DNA of 64,000 nucleotides from Isoetes taiwanensis (taxonomy: Eukaryota > Streptophyta > Lycopodiopsida > Isoetales > Isoetaceae). The notes beneath the pieces are model-generated. The model made no database searches, was not told the origin of the DNA, and saw only the letters and a list, made by a program, of their open reading frames with translations. Below are positions 33,730 to 45,579 of this stretch, piece by piece. The translations under genes were made by a program, and so were the position numbers. The stretch's first letter is position 1. Every line of letters starts with the position of its first letter. Where the stretch lies: positions 8,100,270 to 8,164,269 of the forward strand of contig JAJEKV010000015.1 in the NCBI GenBank assembly GCA_021234155.1, read 5' to 3'.

Positions 33730-35471
33730 TTATGCAATCTCAATACCTATTGAAACTTTGTAAGCGCCATTTAATGCAATAGGATCAAGCACCCAACACT
33801 CTTTTGGCATGTTAGGTATCTCATCACCTTTTAGCTGATGGGCAGGGATCATATGTGAAAATCTATATATTTCTTCCGAACGAATATGCCTCGCAGACTC
33901 ATTAGTCTTCTGAAAAAGCGATACATAACAAGATACCTTGTGAAGAGAAACAACATCCAGACCTTTCTGCTCAGAAAACCCAGTGACAACTAGCACTGTC
34001 TCATAATTTTGCTTCCTTAAATAGACTTCATACCGATTAAGGGAAGGCCACTGAGGCATCCAATCCTTATAAAGAGCCCACACTTGTCCTTGTTGTGGAT
34101 ATATGGTCAGTAACCCTTCAATGGTTTCCATGATATGAGAAAATTGACCAACTGGAACCCTACGTTTTGAGGAACTGCCAAGCACAAATTCTCCAAATGG
34201 AAGTGGGTAAAGGCCTGCTTTCTGCCACATTTTCATTTGTGCTGTGCAGCAAGAATCGAATCTAGCCATTTAATGCGCGCTCCAAACGGCTTAGCTGAAT
34301 GTACACTCATGATTTGGCAATACAAACGAGGCATTCCATCATAATCATAAGTAGCCCATATTTGGCCCTGTTTAATTGATTCTTCTAGACGATCTGCATC
34401 AAAATTATATACATCTAATGACTTATAAGGAGATATGAAACTAACATGCTGTGTCCGTAGTTTTGACCTTCTAGGTTGTGAACTGAAGGTTACTTCAGTG
34501 GATAACCCTCCATATACATGCTCTTCAACATCATTCTCGATTTCATCTTTGGATCTCTCTGGTCTTTTCCTGGACCTTTGCTTAGACAACCTTCCATATA
34601 CATGCTCTTCAACATCATTCTCGACTTCATCTTTGGATCTCTCTGGTCTTTTTCTGGATTTTTGCTTCTCTTTCTGCAACTTTGCTTCCTTTCTCTTCTC
34701 ATATTCCTTGATCTCTCTTAGAGCTACATTTTCCCTTCTTTTCCCTGCCAAGTGCCATCCCTTATCTGCTCTTGCGTTATTACCCTTATCTGCTTTTGAT
34801 ATGTTATTCATCTGACTAACAGATTCTACACTACCATCTGTGTCGTAACCTGCTGTTCCATGAGTCTGAAAAACACCAACATTTGAAGGTCCATTATTAG
34901 AGGGTCCTCCATTAGCCATAGCAATTACTCCACCAAGATTAGTGTCTCTTGTTACAAAGCCAAGTCCACATGATGGGCAAGGCAACTCACAATTTTCATA
35001 AAACCTTGGGAGATGGTGTCTGATTTTACAACTGGGACATAAAGTCCAAAAAGAAATTCTTTTCATATCATACAATGCCCTTTTACCTTTGTTTGACAAA
35101 ACTCCTAAGGCTTCTGCAATAAGCTCCAATGCAGCCTGTGCCCAAGCTTCTTCGGTAAGCCCCAATGCAGCCTCTGCGATTTCCGGAGAAAGGGTAAGAG
35201 CAAGCTTTCTGTGCTGTTCCTTTATTGTGTTATCATCCGCAGAAGGATCAACCTGTAAAATTGCATACCAATCCATCTCATTTCCTCCAATTTTCAGCTG
35301 CGCAGCGATGTGCACATCAACTACTGCCAGCATCTGCTCCACACCATCAAGATTAGGAAATAGTAATCTTGCCATGTTTAAAAAGGTTTTCGCTTCTACA
35401 AGATCATGCAAGGATAACGCCTCTTCTGCCTTCTGTTTAGCAAAAAGAGCATATTTTTTGTTTTCGTTCAT
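33730..35471 (-). CDS. J-domain / zinc-ribbon / DUF3444 protein, HPD lost, one frame break
   Basis: Plant proteins of this architecture are nuclear or cytosolic DnaJ-like proteins of unknown client. The ATG at 35471 follows an acceptor-like tgcttttcacag, suggesting a 5'-UTR intron. In order: MNENKKYALFAKQKAEEALS, an N-terminal helical region; a J-like domain from about residue 65 (MDWYAILQVDPSADDNTIK...LIAEALGVLSN.GKRALYD) in which the HPD tripeptide is replaced (LTLSPEIAE), so Hsp70 stimulation is unlikely; a zinc ribbon (LCPSC...CPSCG); a basic linker with an imperfect internal duplication (RKRPERSKDE(V/I)ENDVEEHVY, 34510-34665); and one DUF3444 domain (YDYDGMPRLYCQI...ARIKWLDS / GLYPLPFGEFVLG / QVWALYKDW...RFSHMIPAHQLKGDE...CWVLDP). 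The frame shifts once near 34235-34260 within DUF3444; the rest is conserved to the stop, so an indel error is likely. About 580 codons. Confidence 0.85.
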
Positions 35472-35884
35472 AACGACTCCCGGACTGTGAAAAGCAAAAT
35501 CCAAGTGAAAAACACGAAAATAAAATAGCGTTAGCCTGTACAAACTTAGGCAAAGTATCAGAGTTGCATACTTCTGCTCTAAAAGCAAATTATGCACGCT
35601 CCATGAAGGAGAATAAAAATAGAAATTCTAGAGTCGTGTAGAGCTATGGTTCGAGAAACCAAAAGATACCTCAGATTCGTGAAACAAGACGAAGCCCAAA
35701 ATCCGGCTACTTACAGAGACGATACTAAGGAAAAACGGAGAACGTAGAAGCATAGCCTACTTCTTTCACTTCATAAGTCCGTACAAAAGTACGCCCCAAT
35801 CTTTAATTACAAGAATTTAGCGCTTGGCGCCTTGTATACCCGTAAAGGTCTACAGCAGGCAATTTCATCGTGTTTCAGACTGCC

Positions 35885-35970
35885 ATTATACCATAATGGC
35901 CTGGCCTAAGTCTTTCCTTAGGTCTGAAGGAATTTTTTTCTGAAGTTTTGAAACAATAGAAGTTTTCCCA
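35885..35970. repeat. Pre-insertion tandem repeat, left copy
   Basis: ccataatggcct...aagtctttccttaggtctgaaggaa...gttttgaaacaatagaagtttt here recurs directly to the right of the Mutator-like element at 45,493-45,573. The element therefore sits between two copies of a ~95-bp tandem repeat. Confidence 0.85.
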
Positions 35971-35979
35971 AACTATAAT

Positions 35980-36640
35980 GGGTGAAAATATCTTTACCCT
36001 GGTTTTGGTTGATTCCATCGCGGTGAATACTTTCCCGCGGAATCCTGAACCCTCAGGAGCAGGATCCGCCCCGGAGGCCCGATATCCGTTACCGGCAGTG
36101 CGGCCGTCCATTCTATACTTCCCCGCGGAATCACAACGGTAGAATACTGCCGGACGGAATCACCAAGTAAGTATTCCCGCGATGGAATCCGATGACGGAA
36201 TACCGCCGGATGGAATCACCCATTCTGTACTTCCCAGCCGGAATCTAGCGGTAGAATCTTGTCCGGACGGAATCACCAACTAAGTATTCCGCAGCGATGG
36301 AATCACAGCGGCGGAATACCCCGGAAGGAATCACCCGTCACGGATCCCCGACGCGGAATCACCCGTTGCAAACTGCCGGACGGAATCACCATATGCGATT
36401 GGATTCGGCGGAATCAACAGATGGGATTCCTCGGGCGGGAATCGCAGTTGGATCCGTCCGCCGAATCACTACGATCGATTCGGCCGATGGAATCCGTGAT
36501 CGATCATTCCTCGGCGGAATCACCACAATGCGAATTCCATCCGCCGGAATCACTAGAATGTCATTCAGTCGGCGGAATCACATCGCAAGTGAATCAGCAG
36601 GATGGAATCACCGGGGGAGGCTTTGGGGCCGCAGTTGCAT
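35980..36640 (+). repeat. MULE left terminal inverted repeat
   Basis: The outer ~60 bp match the right end closely. The rest is an array of about 20 GGAATCAC/GGAATAC motifs, each with a CCG-rich lead-in, spaced roughly 22-30 bp. The inverted arm holds the matching GTGATTCC array. Pairing between arms is irregular inside. Confidence 0.85.
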
Positions 36641-37359
36641 GTTAGACACGTTTCAACGCCGAGACCGCACTCATGGAGCGATCGGCGACCCGCGGTGTCA
36701 TCGTGGAGTCCAACCCGCCGAATTTAAAAATTTGCATTCCTCGTACCTGATGCGTACCATGCGATGGAATCGCGTCTGTTCATCAGGGGAATCACGGCAT
36801 TCCTCTCGCTTTCGGCGGCGGTTGAGCTGGGGATGGATGGAGAAGATCGAGGAGGTTAGTTCTGGAACAAGCGATTTTCCATGTCCTTGCAGCGGGCAGG
36901 CTCGATATCATTTTTATTGGCACTGCAATCGGGCATCGGCAAGCAGAACTGCTGAAGGGCATTTCGATCACAGTCGACTACCCGGGTTATGTTAGAGCAC
37001 GAGTCCCAGAACCGCGAGGGGAGGTACTCAACCCGGTTTGGGTGTCCCACATTCCCACCTCACCGCGGGTTGGGGATTTCATGGCCGGGGAGCAAAAAAG
37101 TGGGAAGCACCATGCGGTTTCTACATAAGAAGCTCGAAAGGAATAAAGAGCTATCCAAGCCCGGGCAAGGTTCATATCGACTTTGAAGAGGTGTGAATTT
37201 CCTTTCCGGCTTGTGATAATTTGTTTGGATTTTAAAGTATGTCCGATTCATTCTGGTGCAACAAAGGATTTGGTGTGTCTTTGGGCAGGAAGATAATTCT
37301 AAGAACACTCATGTTGTTGAGGATCGGCGTCCCCTCGAGGCCAAAAGAAGGGAAGAGGG

Positions 37360-39130
37360 TTGAGAGGGGAGAGTATTAGGCGGGGTTGCCAATGTCATTT
37401 TACTTTGAAGCAGCTCTATCTTCTTCCCAATTGCACTCAAATTACGTACCACAAATGGGATCATGTGAACAAGCAAGGTGCAATATGCCATGGTAAAGAA
37501 CAACCTATTGAGAAAGGGTTGAGGTATAGGCTAGCACCATGGCTCTCAATTGCGAAAAGAAAGAATGGATGAAACGAAGCTATTGCACTATATAACACCT
37601 AGAATGGTGATGAACATCCACCAAAGAGGGTGAACTTGAAAGAAGGATGTGGCTGGTTTGGAGGGCTGTCGGGGGACGACATGTTGAAGATGCATGATGT
37701 CTACAATATTAATAAATTGGTGGCTCGAAATGTATGGAAGTTGCATGAAGACCAAGCAACAAGCGTCCACATGTGGGTCCAACAACACCAAGATTGTGTC
37801 TTCCACTATGAACAAGGTGACATCTTTCAACTTGGGGGCATGACTCCCATTCAAAGGGATGCCATGGTGAGATTTGGAAAGGATAGAGCTATATGCCTTG
37901 ACTCCACCTACAAGACAAACGAGAAGAGGTATGGTTTCTCCTTTTCGGGTTCCTTGGAAATTAGGTTTGCTAAAAAGCGTTGTTTCTATTTAAATAGGTA
38001 TTACCTCTTCACTCTCGTTGGATTAGATGACCACTTCAATGGGATGCCAGCGGCTTGGATTGTCCGCGAATACCCGGAAGAAAAGAGACAATAGCTAGAT
38101 GGCTAGAAGCTATGAAAGTGTGGATTGAACACCACGACTTCGACATGGAAGCCCTCATGTTTTATCACCGATTCTTGTGATGCGAAATACATGCAATAAA
38201 GAAGGTAACAATGTTTCCTAGTTATCCCTCGTTTTCATTTTGGTTAATTTGGTTCCATACTAACCCTATGTGTCAACTTCCCCCTCCACCATAGGTTTTC
38301 CCCTAAAATGCGTGTCAACCTTTGCATCCGCGTGAGGAGAGATTAGTTGAAGTGGTTGACAAAGAGCGTGAAGAATAAAGATTTGAGGAACCAAATGTTC
38401 AAGGAGTTGGGGCGAGATCATGTATGGAACAAAGTGTCCCCAGGGTAACAATGAGTACGGGGATGATTACATAGAGGTTTTGTTAGAGAAGAGGCTTCGA
38501 GGAAGTTGGAAGCACTAAAGAGAAAGTACCCACAATATCAGAAGTTGGCGGCCTACATGAGTCGAGAATGGACTGGCAACATTTGTGAGTGGGTCCGGCC
38601 ACAAGAATGTTTCCCCATTGAATCAAGAAACCAATCTTTGCAATAGAGGCTTCGCAAAGGCACTAAAATTAAGCCTCGGGATTTCAAGTCCCAATTAAAA
38701 GCGGGAGGATAGATTGGCTACTTCACATGCTTGTCCATGATGTGGAGACCCCATGGCATACTCTAGGTAATTACTAGAAGTGACTAAAATTGCGTCATGT
38801 ACGCACTAACCCTCCATATTGTATCATTTGTTTTCTTTGACGGGGGTTGAAGGAAGTTGGTTTTGTGATAAACACATCACAAGAGCAAATTATAGAGTCG
38901 GGCTATTCGGGGCTAGGCAAATTCCCGATGATCACGGTCACATTCGTGGACCTCGATGGAGGAGAGGCCTATGTCCAAACCCTTGATTTGAACCGCCAAC
39001 CCTACTTTGTCAATGGGGCAAAATAAGAATTGGCGAAGTTGTGATTGCCCATGGGCGCCAAGGAACATTTGCAAACACCAAGTGAAGGTTATCCAAATGA
39101 TGGATAGGTGCAGGGGATCAAGACCTCCTT
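37360..39130 (+). pseudogene. MULE transposase with SWIM zinc finger, frame-broken
   Basis: Fragments in successive frames follow the order of plant MULE-type transposases related to the SWIM zinc-finger protein family. They are: a DNA-binding-like block RRGCQCHFTLKQLYLLPN...HVNKQG..CHGK (37375-37500); a helical region with VHMWVQQHQDCVFHYEQG; the DDE core start RAICLDSTYKTNE with LFTLVGLDDHFNGMPAAWIV (37830-38070), holding the first catalytic Asp; TDSCDA after a shift (38165-38185), the probable second Asp region; a helical stretch LEALKRKYPQYQKLAAYMSR and WVRPQECFPIESRN (38500-38640); and a SWIM finger CDCPWAPRNICKH (39040-39080; CxCx(n)CxH). Stops and frame shifts interrupt at least near 37575, 38095, 38170, 38320 and 38645. 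As it stands it cannot make a full protein, unless many of these are base-calling errors. Confidence 0.8.
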
Positions 39131-39834
39131 CAAGTTCTAGGGTCCCAACATGGAAATGCATGTGGTGGCATGGAGCTCTTAGCCCATGTAGATCTGGGTG
39201 ACACCCATGCCAATATCCTTGAAGGGGCCCGAGGTGGACATAAGTAGTCTAGAGGACATTAGACCAACCCCAAAAGTTGGCATGACAATGGAAGATGCTA
39301 GGGCATCTTTGGAGTCGTGTGTTGCTAGGGTTATGGGCCGGGCCTCAAAGGAACCCACCCTCCTCATAGCCACGAAGTGATGATGAGGCAACTTGACACA
39401 AGACTTGAAAGGATGAGCGAGGAGGGAGGCCAATGACACAACCATAACATCTCTTGCCCGGTGTTGACGGAAGAGGAGGCTTATGGCACGAGTCTTGCTA
39501 GGGTGAAACCACTCTTGGAAATAGGGAAGAGGGAGGCAAAGAAAAGGAAAATTGGTTGGAAGGAATATGAAATGGAAAACCTTGCCTAGATCTTCATTGG
39601 CAGGTATGATCTTGACGCGTGTTGATTCTTTTGCATGAGGCTGCTGTATAAACCTCAGAGTGGCTCTTTACATATTGAAATAATATGTTGATACTAACTC
39701 CTTTTGTTTCTTAGTGGGCTTGGCCCCTAGGTATACTAGGCATCTCTCCTTTGAGATGCCTAGTATGCCCTGGATACTCCATGCGTGGGATCACTTTCTT
39801 TGGGGTTCGACTCCCCGGGCTCATCATTGTCTAT

Positions 39835-40650
39835 GTATGACCAATGTACAAATACTCTATGTATAACTACTCCATGTATGACCAATGTATGTACAAATAC
39901 TCTATGTATAAATACTCTATGTATAAGAAAAGTTTGTAGTTATACTCAATGTATAACTAATAAATGTATAAAAAATGTATGTAAAAATACTCTATGTATA
40001 AATACTCTATGTATAAATACTCTATGTATAAGCAAAGTTTGTAGTTATACTCCATGTATAACAATGTATGTACAAATACTCTATGTATAAATACTCTTCG
40101 TATAAATACTCTATGTATAAATACTCTATGTATAAGCAAAGTTTGTAGTTATACTCCATGTATAACTACTCCATGTATAACCAATGTATGTACAAATACT
40201 CTATGTATAAATACTCTATGTATAAATACTCTATGTATAAGCAAAGTTTGTAGTTATACTCCATGTATAACAATGTATGTACAAATACTCTATGTATAAA
40301 TACTCTTCTTATAAATACTCTATGTATAAGCAAAGTTTGTAGTTATACTCCATGTATAACTACTCCATGTATAACCAATGTATGTACAAATACTCTATGT
40401 ATAAATACTCTATGTATAAATACTCTATGTATGTATAAATACTCTATGTATAAATACTTCATGTATAACTGCTGTATGTATAACCAATGTATGTACAAAA
40501 ACTCTGTATCTAATCATGTATAACCCATGTACTCTATGTACATATACTCTTCGTATAGCCACTATCTATACATATACTCCATGTGTAATCTAACTTATCT
40601 ATGTAGAAATACCGTATGTACAAATACTACCTATACCCTGTATGTATAAA
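39835..40650. repeat. AT-rich minisatellite inside the MULE (unit ~15 bp)
   Basis: Dozens of copies of tactctatgtataaa with variant units (gcaaagtttgtagttatac, tccatgtataac, caatgtatgtacaaa) form higher-order blocks of about 100-150 bp. Open frames on both strands here (Cys/Ile/Asn/Thr repeats) are a by-product of the unit length being a multiple of three and are not proposed as genes. Confidence 0.9.
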
Positions 40651-40974
40651 TATGTTATGTATAAATTCAAAATTTTGTGTGAATTCAATGTCATTATAGA
40701 ATATTCCATGGGATGGAATCACCACACCGCGACCATGGCAGATTGAGTTGAAAGCGGTTTGTATGCATGGAGAAGTTGCATGTGTTTGCAATTTGAAGCT
40801 AAGCTGAGCAGTTGTACATCAAGTAACCTAGATTTGTATTATCAAATAAAGCCCTTAGTGGCTACCCGGGAACTCAAAACTCACGAGGGATTGAGAATTC
40901 CCCGTTTTTCATAGAAAGGTGTGTCAACAAAACAAAAAAAAAAAGAAGGGAGCCTTGCTTCATCAATCATCGCG

Positions 40975-43900
40975 AACTATACCTTAACCAGGGCGGGCTC
41001 GTTTTTCTGCGAAGTTCATGCACTTTCGATTAGTTTGTGAGAAATAAAGAACATCAAAGGAATAGCGTGCCGCGAGACCTTGTTCGTGGACCAGTTGACC
41101 TTCGAACTTTGGGTCTTTGCAACAGCAACCAGCGGGGAACACAAAATCATCGTCATCTGGCTCGTCTTGTACTCCTCCTTCCTCCCCTTTGAACCACGGA
41201 ATCTTTGCGGACCACGCTGCGGACACCTCCCCGACGCCGGTTCGTGAATGTAGGCAAGCAAGCAATTCTTTGCCCTCCTCATCTAGAGTCTCGTGCGGGG
41301 ATGTGAAAGCGTTGGAGACCTTCGCGGGGAATTCTAATGCATTCACAACCAGCGTCGAAGGTATGGCGGCAATTGGCGGCACCTCTACCGATGCGACTCA
41401 GGAAAGGTAGCTGCGGGAACTCTCAAGCACCGCAATCCTTGGCGCCCTCGAGAGCCGCGAGGTCTACCACGAGGGCCTTGGTCGATTATAGCTGCAGAGG
41501 CGATCCGCCCATGCGGAACTTCAGCGAGATGGTAGAACATGATTTTGAGTACGAGGCGAACATGATTCTTACGATGATGATAAAGCTGAAACTAAGCGCC
41601 CGATGGGCGGGAAGCAAAGCCGTGAGGAAGATCGGCGCCTCACGGGGCGGCGTGGCGAAGGAATTATGAGTGAATCTGGCGGATGGTGATTTAGTCCGGC
41701 CCCGAAGGATGATTAGAGAGAGTGGAATCACGCCTATGGTCCTAGATTTTGCCCTAAATTGTCCGTCGGTGTAGCGCCCGGCGTGGCACGTTTCATTGCC
41801 CCTTGCGTGCGTCGATTACGGCCGTCCGGAATGGCGGGCATTTGGCGTGAACAAGCAATTAATGCCTACGGCATGCAATGATGGCGGCGGGCATTCCGCG
41901 GCATGGAATCACCAACTTGTGATTCCACCGGATGAAACGGCATTTGTAGAGATTGCTGCGGAAGGAATCACCAGCCTAGATTTTTCGACCATTGGCGGAC
42001 TATTCTCAATTTTTTAAGTGGTGGTATGGGCGGCATATTCAAATATTCACGTTCAAACATTTGAAAGACATTGGCGCTAAAATACATTCAAATTCAAATT
42101 CAAGCCTGAATTCAAATTCGATACATTCGGGAACTTCGAGATTAAACCCGGCAATCTTTGGTGTTTTTTGCATTCTATTCACATATTCACACAAACACAA
42201 TAAAATTTCAAGGCCCATTGGTCCTTAAGCGGGTCATAGGCCACGGTTTCTCAATCTCCCTCGGGCAAGTGGAAGGTGCTTCTTCTTTCTTTGGACCGCG
42301 ATCTCCCAATTTTTGTAGCATCCTTTGCCAAATGAGGACCTAGTGCAGTCGATCTCAAAGACGCCCAAACCATTTGAAGTATCCACAACACCTGCAATCA
42401 GGAAAATTAGCACGAAGTTGAATGGATAATATAAAATTGGACACACAAAATACCCGAGTTGCTCTTTGGTGTTGCACATTTCTGCAAGAACCACTTGGCC
42501 GAAACAAATCGTGTAAATTCCGCAATCACAGGTGTTTTTCTATTTGAGGGACCTTCAAAAGACGCGGGGGCATTGTGCAATACGGGCGACTCAAAACTCC
42601 ACCTCTTCATAATGTCGGTCAAATCTGTGGCCAAAGGAATCGAAGGAACCTAAAATTGACTGAAAGAGGCGAGGAATTTAACTTACAAAGTGGCTAAAAG
42701 CGGTGCAAGGTCGGTGCATGCCCGACATTGAATCAAATGGAGCGGCGGACAGGAGTCCGAAGCACTGTGGCATGCATCGGCGTCTGAAACCAATATATGA
42801 ACAGCTTCGATGATTGCTGCAAAGAATTGCAAAACCGGTTTTAGGTTCAATTGCCCATAAATGGATTTAAAAGCGGATTCTTTACGATCATGGTAGGGAA
42901 GTAATAGGGCCGACATTGCGCATCCGGGCCAATTGCGATGAAGGGTTTGATTGGGATTAATTTAGCAAACGGATCATATGAACCCGATTGACCTTCCAAA
43001 CATTTTTAAAAAAAAAAGGCCAAAGGCGCGGGATGCTAAAAACATCTTTGGGATCTTCTATTTTGGGAATGGAATGTATCAAGGCCCCGAGAGACCAACA
43101 CGATCCAGAATCAAAGCATTGCAATGCTTGGGTGGTGCTTATAAGCGTGACTTACGGTGGATAGGCACCAACACATTCTTCATTGATTACGCAATCCACA
43201 TCGTCTCGGGCGAGAAGCTCGTCATGAAATCTTGGAAGTTGCCATACACCCGAAATTACTGGCTGTGATTGATTTCTTTTCGAATATTTGTCTTTGCCAG
43301 GTGTCGATGGGTATTTGAATGTGAAGTTAAGGAGTCCACGGCGGGGAAAGAAGACCTGATTGATAAGAAAAACGAATTAAAAAGCGGCTTCCGGCCTATG
43401 CATCATGGGAATCTCAATTAAAGTGCCCTCCTCATCAGATGAAGCTCACGGGATCGGGGAGTCTGGCGATTGAATTGCCTCCGCAAACCCCGAATGTAGC
43501 TGGAGGTTTCAAACACTATATAGTTAGGGCCTCTTTTTTGGGCCCCTCTTCTTCCTTGGAGTTCTCGAGGAGCTCCTAAGTGGGAGCTTCCTCACTCACG
43601 GGAGGGGGGGATGCAAGATCTCCTTGGGCTGTCACGAATTCCTTGCTGAAATCATCATTCTCTACGAGGCTTGCTCTCAAGAATATGAAATCTAGGCCCT
43701 CATCTCTTCAGCTGTCGGTCCAAATCTTTGGCGATTTTTTTTCTAATTTCTTCCCTCTTACTGCTCCTCGAGTTTCCTCTACCGTCGCCTTATCTCCCAC
43801 ATTTGATTGACCCAAGCGGACCTCATAGCGGATTGAGAAGTCAGTGCTCAATCAATCCTCTGCCATAGCCTCGGCCCTTGGCGCTTTGGCCCTCACCAAA

Positions 43901-44720
43901 ATCCGCCTAAGATTATGCTGCCCGAGATAATCTTCATCCGCTCGCTCGGCTTCACCAATTCAAAGTTCCTCTTCCTCGCTCATTTTGGAGCAATTGGTTT
44001 CAGCCTCTTGCCAATGGTGGCGGCTTGTAATCATTAGTCATGGAATGCTTTGCGGTCTGTGGATCTCGAGATCCCATTTTTGGAAATACGCTACTACACC
44101 CACCAAATAAACAATACTAGCGCCCATCTGCCCGATCAAACCTCCGGTTTGCGATTTCATCGTCCATGTATCGGCGTAATCGAGGAGGGTTCTCCACGGC
44201 ATCCTCTCCAAATCGTCGGGCTCCTTCTTTGCCTCTTCGGCCTTTTCTTTAGGCTTTTCTTTACTTCTTTGTCGGAGGCGAGCTTCGGGGATCTCGAGGA
44301 CTCCCTCCAAAGACACGGGAATAACTTCGGCGCTTGGACTAACAAACTTTGCCGCGGATGCAAGATCCGCCATCGACCGGCGCCTCCAGCCCGGCTCAAA
44401 ACACGGAAACTTAGGAGGGGAGTCCACCTCAGATCAACCCAGTTCTTAGGCAAAGGATTGTTGGCGGGGAAAATTGAAAGCCGAGTTAAGCGGAAGATTA
44501 CACTGGAAGTTCTCATTAAGCGGGGTTCGAGGCTTTGATCCATATGAACAGCCGATAAAGAAAGGGACAAAAATTGGCGGGAAGGAGGAGCGGGCCGGAA
44601 CGAAAAGTGTGAGAAAGGGCTTTTTGGCGCTAATGGTGGTGATTGATTCGCCGGACGGGATCACTATCCGTTGCGGGTTGGCGTGGCATACGGTGATAGG
44701 GCAATGACCATGCAATCATT
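40975..44720. other. MULE interior with unassigned frames
   Basis: Several medium frames occur: minus 41382-40984, with a Cys-rich FPAGCCCKDP and acidic DEPDDDDFVF; plus 42978-43268; and minus 44427-44038, with a Lys/Glu-rich segment and a hydrophobic IVYLVGVVAY near its end. None is recognisable to me. Scattered GGAATCACC motifs like those of the inverted repeats occur at about 40712, 41905 and 41963. This zone may be a second element-encoded gene or captured host sequence. Confidence 0.35.
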
Positions 44721-44849
44721 TCCCTTGTCGGCAAGTGTCGCGGCTAATAATGCGGCGTCGGCATTCAATTCAAAATTTGGGCCACTGAATTTAAATAGGC
44801 TTTTTATATAAAATAGCGGCGGATATCCCATGCGGCGTGGCATCGGCGG

Positions 44850-45490
44850 CCTCGATCGTCCTTCACTCGCGCGGTGATTCCATCCGGTTGATTCCGCGGT
44901 GATGTGATTACGCGGGGCCGGAATCGATTTTGGTGATTCCGTCGGATGGAATCGGTGTTGTGGTGATTCGCGGGAATGGTTGGGATAGCGTGATTCCGTC
45001 CATTTGGAATCGGATCGTAGTGATTCCCGGACGGAATCTAATCTAGGTGATTAAGTGTCACGGAGGAATCCTACTGCGGTGATTCCATCCGGACGGAATC
45101 AAAATATGGTGATTCCGATCAGTGGTATTAGCGGGGGTGATTCGATACCGGTGGGATCCGTGACGGGTGATTCCATCTGGCGGTATTAGTCGTCGTCGTG
45201 ATTCCATCGGCGTGGAATACTTACTTGGTGATTCCGTCGGGGGATTGCGGCTTGGCGATTCCCGTGATTATTCCGATATCGTGATTCCATCGGCGTGGAA
45301 TACTTGCCGTGATTCCGTCCGTGATAGTCTACCGATGTGATTCCCATGGGACAATATTGAATTCATTGCGATGCCGGTCAGAATGCGATAGGGTCTCTCG
45401 GGGCGGATCAGTTCGGAGGGTCTGTGATTCAGCGGGGAAAGTATTCACCGCGATGGAATCACCAAAACCAGGGTAAAGATATTTTCACCC
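44850..45490 (-). repeat. MULE right terminal inverted repeat
   Basis: An array of GTGATTCC(G/A)TC-type motifs with CGG-rich spacers, inverted relative to 35980-36640, ending in GATATTTTCACCC at 45490. Confidence 0.85.
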
Positions 45491-45575
45491 AACTATAATG
45501 GCCTAGTCTTTCTTTAGGTCTGAAGGAATTTTTTTTTGAAGTTTTGAAACAATAGAAGTTTTTTCAGCTTAAGTG
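45491..45575. repeat. Target duplication and right copy of pre-insertion repeat
   Basis: AACTATAAT (45491-45499) repeats the left TSD, and the following ggcctagtctttctttaggtctgaagg...gttttgaaacaatagaagtttt repeats 35890-35965. Confidence 0.85.
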
Positions 45576-45579
45576 CAGT

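Larger units (their letters stand above)
35980..45490 (+). mobile_element. Complete Mutator-like element (9,511 bp) with 9-bp TSD
   Basis: The termini GGGTGAAAATATCTTTACCC (35980) and its reverse complement ending ...GATATTTTCACCC (45490) are flanked by the identical 9-mer AACTATAAT at 35971-35979 and 45491-45499. That is the target duplication length of Mutator elements. Long inverted repeats cover about 35980-36640 and 44850-45490. Between them lie a frame-broken MULE transposase with SWIM zinc finger (37360-39130), a minisatellite (39835-40650) and several unassigned frames. It is GC-richer than the flanks. The perfect TSD indicates fairly recent insertion. Confidence 0.9.

Noticed and set aside
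39785-40523. Open frames encoding Cys/Asn/Thr/Leu/Ile repeats
   Set aside because: They are produced by the 15-bp minisatellite and occur on both strands.
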